DNA of 48,174 nt from positions 1 to 48,174 of the forward strand of contig JBDNJM010000114.1 in assembly GCA_041687755.1 (NCBI GenBank), read 5' to 3'. The position numbers and the translations under genes were made by a program. Below the pieces are notes generated by a model, which saw only the letters and a program-made list of their open reading frames with translations, was not told where the DNA came from and ran no database searches. Source of the DNA: JBDNJM01 sp041687755. GTDB lineage: Bacteria; Planctomycetota; UBA1135; GCA-002686595. This document shows, piece after piece, positions 32,626 through 39,234 of this stretch. Every line of letters starts with the position of its first letter. The stretch's first letter is position 1.

Positions 32626-35103
32626 TCAGTCAGCGAGACCCTCAGGGATCAACTCGGACTCGGGGTGGTTGGTGCCGATCGAGGTGAAGTGGAACTGGGG
32701 GTCGAACATGTACATCGCGCCGTTGTTCAGCGCGGCGGAGCGGGGCATCTCGACCTCGAAGGTCACGACCGTCTTCGCCGGAACGGGGGCTCCATAGGAG
32801 TAGTCCCAGATGCCCTCGGCGCCGAGCTTCTTGCCCGCAAGTAGGTTGTTGCCCCAGACGCTGAAGGCACCGTCCTGGAAAAAGTGGAAGCCGGGACCGC
32901 TGTAGCCGGACAGATTCGTGAAGTCGAACTTGAGGTCCCGCTCGCCCGCCGGCCAGAAGCCCGCCGGGTTGTCCTCGGTGGGGTCCACGTAGAACGGGTT
33001 GCCCTCGCCCTCCAGTTCCGTACCGGCCCAAAAGCTCTTGCCGAAACCCTGTTGGGTGAACAGGCCCGCCCAGGCGGCCGCCGCGATCTGCGGGAAGCCG
33101 AAGACCGGCTTCCAGTCGAGCAGACCCATGTCGGTGCCGACGTACTGGTAGTCGGTGGTTCCGAAGTCCACGACGCGGAAGTAGCGCGTGACGTTGTCGT
33201 CGTTGTAGACCGTGACGCGGATCTTGTCGCCCTCGCGGAAGGTGCGCTTGCCGGCCGCGGAGATGCTGCTGCGGTCGCTCCACAGGTCGAGGTTGCCGTA
33301 GAAGAGGTTCACGTCGGACGTCGCTTCGGGGAACCCGACGACCCCGGGAGTCTCGGGCAGGAAGCGCTTGTCGCGGACGGTCTGCTCAAGGCCGTCGGTG
33401 GCGGCTGCGAACACGTCGATCGCCGCCTGGTCCTGGGCGCTGGCGAGGAAGTCCTCGACCGCGTTGTAGATGATCTTCTCGGGCGCGAGGTCTCCAATCG
33501 CGTCCAGCCCCATCGCGCCGACCTCGTCCCACTTGTGCCCGAAGCGCCAGTCTTTCGGCGCGCCCGACGGAAGCATCTGGCCGTCGGAGTAAGTCTCGAG
33601 CCAGTTGATGCGCGGCGGGTGCTCGCGCCAGCCCCAGATGTACAGGCCGGCCTGGCTCTGGCCTTGGCCGTAGCGGATCGTGAGGTCGATGCCTTCACCC
33701 TTGCGGATGGTGGTGAAGGAAGAGTCGTACCCGAAGTACGGCAGATGGTAGGGGCCTTGGCTCCAGTCGAGGACGGGGACGGCGTACTCGCTGTTCCCGT
33801 AGGAGTTGAACTGGGCGCTGGCGTTGGTGGTCAGGTCAAAGGGCAGGCCGGTGTCGGTGCCGTCGACGAGGTAGCCGCCGATCTGACCGTCGAGGTCTAG
33901 ATCCAGGGCCTCCCAACGGGAGATGTCGGTGACTTCGCCGAAGCCGCCGACCATCGATCCCATGTTCATTTTGCGGTTGAGGTGCAGCCAGTAGCGCGGG
34001 TCGCCGGGGAGCGCGTCGGCGTACGTGGGCACCGGATTGCCGAGCTCGTCTTCGGGCGTGCCTGTGTGCAGCTCAAAGAGGTTCTCGAGGCTGTACTTGC
34101 GCTTGCGTCCGGGCTTGGCTTCGACGGCGTCGAACCACTTCCAGACCCACAGGTTGCGGTTCCAGAACAGACCGTTGGCGGCCTGCTTCATCGGGATCGC
34201 GGAGAACTCGTCGATGGGGAACGCGAACTCGCGGTTGGGGCCGGGGTCGCCGAGCCCGCGCAGGCGCCAGGTGATGGTGTAGTCGCCGTGGACGGGGACG
34301 CGCACCATGTTGTGGCTGGAGCGGATCTCGTCGCCGTACCAGATCTGATCGATGACGATGTTGCGCGTCGTCGCGTTCAGGGTGCGGTTGTCCTTGCGGC
34401 CCTTGTAGTTGAGCAACTCGAAGCCGAGGTAGCCCTTGCTGCCGAGTTCCAGACTGGCGTTGGTGCCGAGCAGGATGTCCTTTGCGCGCAGGGCCGCGAT
34501 GAAAGCTCCCGTGGCTTTGATCTCCTCGATGCTCTCCATGAGATCGTCGAGCGGGCTGGCGGGGTCGATGCCCTGGTCGGTCAGCCAGAAGCCCTCAGGC
34601 GTGTCCTGGGGCCAGTGCAGGTTGAAGTGGATCGGGTCGCCGCTCTCGTCGAGAGCCGTGCGGTCCAGCGAACCCGAGGGGTCGGAGTTCGAGAACCACA
34701 TGTCCAGCGGATACGTGGAGTCGTCCGGCAGGCTGTACTTGTTGAGCAGCGCGCCCTGGTTCATGCCCGGCTCGACGTTGTCGGGCAGGTACAGGTTGTT
34801 GAGCGTTAGCACCCAACCAGACGGCGCGGGGGACGTCGGCGCGATCGTGCCGGGCTGCAGCAGGATCGCGGATGAGGGCAGGAAGCCGTTGTTTTGCTCG
34901 GCGGTGCGCTTGAGGTCGTGCATGCCGAGGTTCGGCACGTTCAGACCTCCCGCGTCGGTGATGTCCGGCGGTAGGTCGGGACCGTTCGTCGGGAAGGTCA
35001 CGGGTTTCTGCTCGGCGGGGCCGCCCGTAGTTTGGGCGTGGGCCAAGGCCAGGCTGGAGGCGCAACCGGTGAGGAGCAAGGTGCTCAGGCGGAGGAACTT
35101 CAT
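32626..35103 (-). CDS. Large exported protein of unknown function, partner of cytochrome c peroxidase
   Basis: The 825-aa product has a signal peptide at residues 1-23 (STLLLTGCASSLALAHAQ; a Cys after TG could alternatively be a lipobox). I do not recognise a family. It is rich in aromatic residues, with beta-sandwich-like segments (HGDYTITWRLRGLGD, IRVTVYNDDNVTRYFRVVDF, FEVEMPRSAALNNGAMYMF). A few His residues occur (SHNMVRVPVHGD, FHFFQDGAF), but there is no haem CxxCH and no clear cupredoxin HCH cluster. The gene begins 59 bases after the stop of the cytochrome c peroxidase on the same strand, so the two are probably one operon. A periplasmic oxidoreductase or the substrate of the peroxidase is conceivable, but nothing in the sequence proves it. 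Confidence 0.75.
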   Translation of the reverse strand: MKFLRLSTLLLTGCASSLALAHAQTTGGPAEQKPVTFPTNGPDLPPDITDAGGLNVPNLGMHDLKRTAEQNNGFLPSSAILLQPGTIAPTSPAPSGWVLTLNNLYLPDNVEPGMNQGALLNKYSLPDDSTYPLDMWFSNSDPSGSLDRTALDESGDPIHFNLHWPQDTPEGFWLTDQGIDPASPLDDLMESIEEIKATGAFIAALRAKDILLGTNASLELGSKGYLGFELLNYKGRKDNRTLNATTRNIVIDQIWYGDEIRSSHNMVRVPVHGDYTITWRLRGLGDPGPNREFAFPIDEFSAIPMKQAANGLFWNRNLWVWKWFDAVEAKPGRKRKYSLENLFELHTGTPEDELGNPVPTYADALPGDPRYWLHLNRKMNMGSMVGGFGEVTDISRWEALDLDLDGQIGGYLVDGTDTGLPFDLTTNASAQFNSYGNSEYAVPVLDWSQGPYHLPYFGYDSSFTTIRKGEGIDLTIRYGQGQSQAGLYIWGWREHPPRINWLETYSDGQMLPSGAPKDWRFGHKWDEVGAMGLDAIGDLAPEKIIYNAVEDFLASAQDQAAIDVFAAATDGLEQTVRDKRFLPETPGVVGFPEATSDVNLFYGNLDLWSDRSSISAAGKRTFREGDKIRVTVYNDDNVTRYFRVVDFGTTDYQYVGTDMGLLDWKPVFGFPQIAAAAWAGLFTQQGFGKSFWAGTELEGEGNPFYVDPTEDNPAGFWPAGERDLKFDFTNLSGYSGPGFHFFQDGAFSVWGNNLLAGKKLGAEGIWDYSYGAPVPAKTVVTFEVEMPRSAALNNGAMYMFDPQFHFTSIGTNHPESELIPEGLAD

Positions 35104-35162
35104 GGATTGGGGGGTCGGCAGCGTGTTCGGTTCTGGAGGGGGCGAGCTCGGCAGGGATTCCG

Positions 35163-36344
35163 CTAGCGGATCTCTTTGCCCGTCAGGCCCTCACGTAGGA
35201 ACTGCACCAGGTCCGCCTTCTCGGAGGCTGTGAGGCCGAGCGGCACCAGCCGGGTATCGACCAGGCCCTGGCCGCTGGGGTCAATCCCCCCGCCGGCGTC
35301 GTAGAACTCGACGACTTCCTCGAGCGTCGCGAAGGCGCCGTTGTGCATGTAGGGACCGGTTACACCGATCATGCGCAGTTGGCCGGTCTTGAACTTGCCG
35401 TAGTCGGCAGGGTCATCGATCTGGACCGGGGGAACCACGGTCAGGTCGGTGCGCACTCCGAAGCCGAGGTCGACGCCGCCGTAGAGCGCGAGTTCGCCGG
35501 CGGTGGGCACGCCCGTGTTGATGAACTCGAAGTTCGTCAGCAGCGGGGCGGGGTGGCACGAGGAGCAGTTGGCCGCGCCGAAGTACAGGTTCATGCCCTG
35601 TTCTGCAGCGGGGGAGAGGGCCGTCAGGTCGCCGGCTACGTACTGGTCGTAGGGCGTGTCGTTGACGGCGATGGTGTCCTCATAGGTCCCGATCGCATCA
35701 ATCGCGCGCTCGACGGTGACCGCCGGGTCGCCGAAGGCGTCGGTGAACAGCGCGACGTACTCGGCGTCCGCAGTCATCAACGGCAGCAGGTGGGTGTCCC
35801 AGTCGGCGTTCATCTCGAAACCGGCTTCCACGGGGAACTCCGCCTGGTGGATGAGGTCTCCCGCGCGACCGTCCCAGAACAGGTTCGGGAAGATGTTCGA
35901 GTTGTAGATCGTCGGCGTGTTGCGCGGCGTCAGGATCGTCTTGAATCGGGTGCCTGCGATGGCCTGGGTCGTCTCGTGATCGATGATCCCGTCGTTGTCG
36001 ACGTCGCCGGCGAGGGTGTGGTCCTGCACGCCCTTGCCCTGGGGGCGTCCGTCGCCCCAGCCCCTCGAGGGGTTGTGGCACATGCCGCAGCTGACGCCGG
36101 CCGGCTGCGAGAGCTGCTCGTCGAAGAAGATCTTGCGTCCGAGGTCGATCTTGGACGTCAGCGGATCGGCGAGCGCGGTGACGGCAACCTTGGTCTCGTC
36201 ATCGCCGCCGGACTGGAACTCGTCCAGACCGCAGCTGGCGAGGGACGCGCCGAGAAAGAGCGCGACGCTCGCGACGCTGCGGCCATTGTTCAGGGCGCGG
36301 CTGGGCCCGGCGACTTGAGAGCCGGTGGTTCGAAAGTGATCCAT
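35163..36344 (-). CDS. Di-haem cytochrome c peroxidase (CcpA/MauG family)
   Basis: Periplasmic di-haem enzyme reducing hydrogen peroxide, or modifying proteins as MauG does. The 393-aa product is probably a lipoprotein (LFLGASLASC at residue 38). Haem sites are CGMCH at 86-90 (low-potential domain) and CSSCH at 260-264 (high-potential domain). PYMHNG near 331 supplies the Met axial ligand of the second haem, as in classical peroxidases rather than MauG's Tyr. The typical LGRKIFFDEQLS, LFWDGRAGDL and FKTGQLRMIGVTGPYMHNGA segments are present. A calcium-like acidic insert (DVDNDGIIDHET, about 114-125) follows the first haem. ATG 36344 gives the best signal sequence. It is the first gene of a two-gene unit with the unknown 825-aa protein. 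Confidence 0.92.
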   Translation of the reverse strand: MDHFRTTGSQVAGPSRALNNGRSVASVALFLGASLASCGLDEFQSGGDDETKVAVTALADPLTSKIDLGRKIFFDEQLSQPAGVSCGMCHNPSRGWGDGRPQGKGVQDHTLAGDVDNDGIIDHETTQAIAGTRFKTILTPRNTPTIYNSNIFPNLFWDGRAGDLIHQAEFPVEAGFEMNADWDTHLLPLMTADAEYVALFTDAFGDPAVTVERAIDAIGTYEDTIAVNDTPYDQYVAGDLTALSPAAEQGMNLYFGAANCSSCHPAPLLTNFEFINTGVPTAGELALYGGVDLGFGVRTDLTVVPPVQIDDPADYGKFKTGQLRMIGVTGPYMHNGAFATLEEVVEFYDAGGGIDPSGQGLVDTRLVPLGLTASEKADLVQFLREGLTGKEIR

Positions 36345-36867
36345 GACGGTGGGCGGGACGAGCGGGTCGGGGTGGCGATCCGCGACAGGCGGGGGGGAAA
36401 AGCGATGGTCGACTGTTGCGCCCCATGTCAGGGGTGCCCAAGCGGTCTTCGAGCCGCACACCCCAGAGGATCGGGGACGGCTCTCTCCGTGGCAGAATTT
36501 ACCTTGGAAACACCATTCGCGCCGCTCTTAGGGGCGCATTGAGTCTTCCTTTTCAGAGAGCTACCGAGCCCCGCCTGAACGCAGAGCCCAGAATGTCCCA
36601 GGACTTTTGGAAGCCTACCCCCGTTCCAAGATGCAGGCGCGGGGAACCGTTTCGGGCAAAGGACTTGGGAGTTTTAGCCCTGCGGAGAACTCTGCATCGC
36701 GGTCAAGTACGGGCCCCTGAGCTCCCTCTAGCCGTGCGGGAGGGGGCCGCGATCCGGCCGCGCTCGTCGTGCGCCTGTCTGCTGCAACTGACTGCGCTCC
36801 AGTCTGTTCTGAGCGGACGGCGCGAGAAATGGGCGCGCCCGGACGCTGCTTGGCGTCCAATTCGCCG
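36345..36867. other. Divergent intergenic region between peroxidase and methyltransferase genes
   Basis: About 520 bases with lower GC than its surroundings in the middle part (around 36490-36680). No frame gives a recognisable product. Promoters for both flanking genes must be here, but I could not assign boxes with confidence. Confidence 0.5.
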
Positions 36868-37656
36868 ATGCGTTCTGAGCGCCCAGCCCCGGCCATCCCG
36901 CCCGAGCCCGCGCGACCGCTTTCGCGCTGGGCTGCGCAAGCGTTCGGCGGCTCCTTCGACCTAGTGTACCCCGACCGGGGAGCCGCCGAGGCGGAGCGCG
37001 AAATGGCCGCCCTGCTGGACTGGCCGGAATTCGGGCCCGGACCCGAGCGGGTGGTCGATCTCTCCTGTGGTCGAGGCCGGCACGTGGAGGCGCTGGTCCG
37101 GCGCGGACGATTTGCGCTCGGCCTGGACCTGTCCAGGGAACGTTTGGCGGCGGCCCGGCGCGGCCCGGATCCTGAGGCTTGTCGACTCGTGCGCGCGGAC
37201 CGCGGTCGGTGCCCCTGCGTCAGCGGCGCCTTCGATCTCGCCCTGCTGCTGTTCCAGAGCCTGGGTTATGGGTCGCCCGCCGAGGACGAGCGGGCGCTGC
37301 AGGAAGCGCGGCGCCTGCTGCGTCCGGGGGGCTGGCTCGTGCTCGAGCTGCTCGACGCGGAGCGCGTTTGGCGGGGCTTGGTCCGGCGCAGCGAGTCCCG
37401 CCGCGGAACGGCCCGAGTTGTCCAACGCCGCCGGTTGACGGGGGCTGGCAGCCACGTGGTCAAGCGAGTGCGGATCCGGCATCCCGACGACCGGGACGAA
37501 TGTTGGACGGAGCGGGTTCGGCTCGAGGGTCGTGAGGTCCACGAGGCACGCCTGCGCGCCGGAGGGTTCGAGCCGCTCGGGGCATTCGGAGCGGTCGATC
37601 GGCGGGCCCATCGGCCGGGTTCCGACGGGCTGTGGCTGCTCGCGCGGCGCGCCTGA
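36868..37656 (+). CDS. Class I SAM-dependent methyltransferase
   Basis: The 262-aa cytoplasmic protein has the SAM-binding motif I VVDLSCGRGRHVEALVRRG at about residues 64-82, the acidic end of strand 2 (GLDLSRERL), and motif IV/post-motif FDLALLLFQSLGYG followed by EARRLLRPGGWLVLELLD. This is a Rossmann-fold methyltransferase of the Methyltransf_11/25 type. The C-terminal part (RIRHPDDRDECWTERVRLEG) matches stand-alone small-molecule or protein methyltransferases with a beta-barrel insertion. The substrate is unknown. ATG 36868 starts just before the conserved FDLVYPD segment; the upstream in-frame starts at 36769 and 36829 add low-complexity residues only. Confidence 0.85.
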   Translation: MRSERPAPAIPPEPARPLSRWAAQAFGGSFDLVYPDRGAAEAEREMAALLDWPEFGPGPERVVDLSCGRGRHVEALVRRGRFALGLDLSRERLAAARRGPDPEACRLVRADRGRCPCVSGAFDLALLLFQSLGYGSPAEDERALQEARRLLRPGGWLVLELLDAERVWRGLVRRSESRRGTARVVQRRRLTGAGSHVVKRVRIRHPDDRDECWTERVRLEGREVHEARLRAGGFEPLGAFGAVDRRAHRPGSDGLWLLARRA

Positions 37657-37887
37657 CGAGGGTGTGGGGCATTTGCCCCGGTCGGACGCGGCGACCGTCG
37701 TCAGAGGACTCGGCCGCGCCCGGGGGCCGGGGGCCGGGGCGGGCCCAAGGGATAGGGGCTCCCGAGGCTATACTCCCGGCCTCCTTATCACTGCCCAAGG
37801 TGGCAGCCGCTCCATCGGGCGGTCCAAATCGTCCCTCCCGCCCCGCGGTCTGCATCCAAGACGCCCCGGGGAGACCCTCCTCGAAAC

Positions 37888-39120
37888 ATGCCGCACAACA
37901 TCGTCTTCTCCGACCTGGCCCTGGAACTCAAGGCCAAGGCGCGCGAGATCGCCGACAAGCACGTCCGCCCCAACGCCGCGAAGTTCGACAAGGCGCAGGA
38001 GTACAACTGGGATGCGATGAAGGCGGTCGCGGAGGCGGGCCTGCTCAAGACCTGGATTCCCACCGAGTACGGCGGCAACGGAGCAGGTGTGCTGGCGCTT
38101 GCGCTGGTCGCGGAAGAGCTGAGCAAGGCCGACAGCGGCTTCGGCGTGGCCTTTGCGGTCAACGCGCTAGGCTCGTTCCCGATCCTCTTGGGCGGCACCG
38201 AGGAACAGAAAAAGAGGTACCTCCCGCAGGTCGCCAGCGGCGAGAAGATGTGTGCCTTCTGCCTGTCGGAGAAGTTCGCGGGATCGGACGCGGGCGGCCT
38301 CTACGTGCGCGCGACTCAGGAAGGCGACGACTGGGTGATCCGGGGCGAGAAGAAGTGGACGACCAACGGTGGGGTCGCCGACCTCTACACCGTTTTCTGC
38401 GTGACCGACCCCAACTCGAAGTCGAGGCGCATCAGCGCGTTCGTGGTCGAGAAGGGCACGGAAGGGTTCACGATCGAGAAGAACGAGGACAAGATGGGCA
38501 TCCGCGTGGTGCCTGTGGTCGAGACGCACTTCGACGGCGTCCGGGTTAGCAAGGACCAGCTGTTGGGTGGCCGTGCGGGCATGGGCTTCAAGCACGCGAT
38601 GATGACGCTCGACAACGCGCGTCCCGGCGTCGCCGCCCAGGCACTTGGCGCGGCGCAAGGCGCGCTTGACCTCGCGAACGTCTACGCCAACAAGCGCAAG
38701 CAGTTCGGCAAGCCGATCAGCGCGTTCCAGATGGTCCAGCACATGCTGGCCAACATGGCGATGAAGACCGAGGCGGCGCGCTGGCTCGTGTATCAGACCG
38801 CTGCGGCGGTGGACCTCGGGATGACCGGCGTCACGAAGAACGCGGCCATCGCGAAGTGCTACGCCACCGACATCGCCATGGAAGTTGCGACCGACGCCGT
38901 CCAGGTGTTCGGCGGCTACGGCTTCATGGAGGACTACCCCATCGCCAAGTTCTTCCGGGACGCGAAGATCCTTCAGATCTACGAGGGCACCAACCAGGTC
39001 CAGCGCATGGTCATCGCGCGCAACCTGACGAAGGAGAGCGAGCAGCTCAGCCACCTTCAGGAGTACATCCCGGACGAGGTTCAGAAGTCCTACTCGGATG
39101 ACCCGGACAAGACCCAGTAG
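37888..39120 (+). CDS. Acyl-CoA dehydrogenase
   Basis: FAD enzyme oxidising acyl-CoA to trans-2-enoyl-CoA, the first step of fatty-acid or branched-chain acyl oxidation. The 410-aa length is normal. The N-terminal helical domain contains TWIPTEYGGNGAG. The FAD/substrate-binding beta domain contains MCAFCLSEKFAGSDAGGL and WTTNGGVADLYTVF. The C-terminal helical domain contains the catalytic Glu in LQIYEGTNQVQRMVIAR and the VFGGYGFMEDYPIAKFFRD motif. The gene stands alone, with a strong hairpin downstream. Chain-length preference cannot be read from the sequence. Confidence 0.95.
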   Translation: MPHNIVFSDLALELKAKAREIADKHVRPNAAKFDKAQEYNWDAMKAVAEAGLLKTWIPTEYGGNGAGVLALALVAEELSKADSGFGVAFAVNALGSFPILLGGTEEQKKRYLPQVASGEKMCAFCLSEKFAGSDAGGLYVRATQEGDDWVIRGEKKWTTNGGVADLYTVFCVTDPNSKSRRISAFVVEKGTEGFTIEKNEDKMGIRVVPVVETHFDGVRVSKDQLLGGRAGMGFKHAMMTLDNARPGVAAQALGAAQGALDLANVYANKRKQFGKPISAFQMVQHMLANMAMKTEAARWLVYQTAAAVDLGMTGVTKNAAIAKCYATDIAMEVATDAVQVFGGYGFMEDYPIAKFFRDAKILQIYEGTNQVQRMVIARNLTKESEQLSHLQEYIPDEVQKSYSDDPDKTQ

Positions 39121-39159
39121 CAGGGGCCGGTGAGGCCGCCCTTCGCGGGCAGCAAGCGA

Positions 39160-39197
39160 GCAACCGGGGTCGACGCGCGTGCGTCGACCCCGGTTGC
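39160..39197. terminator. 17-bp hairpin between acyl-CoA dehydrogenase and octahaem cytochrome genes
   Basis: The arms 39160-39176 and 39181-39197 are perfectly complementary with a GCGT loop. On the plus strand GTTTT follows, giving a short U-run for the acyl-CoA dehydrogenase transcript. The convergent cytochrome gene ends at 39235, so it may serve both. Confidence 0.8.
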
Positions 39198-39234
39198 GTT
39201 TTGGGCACCGGCCGGAGCCGCGGTCGGGCGCACG

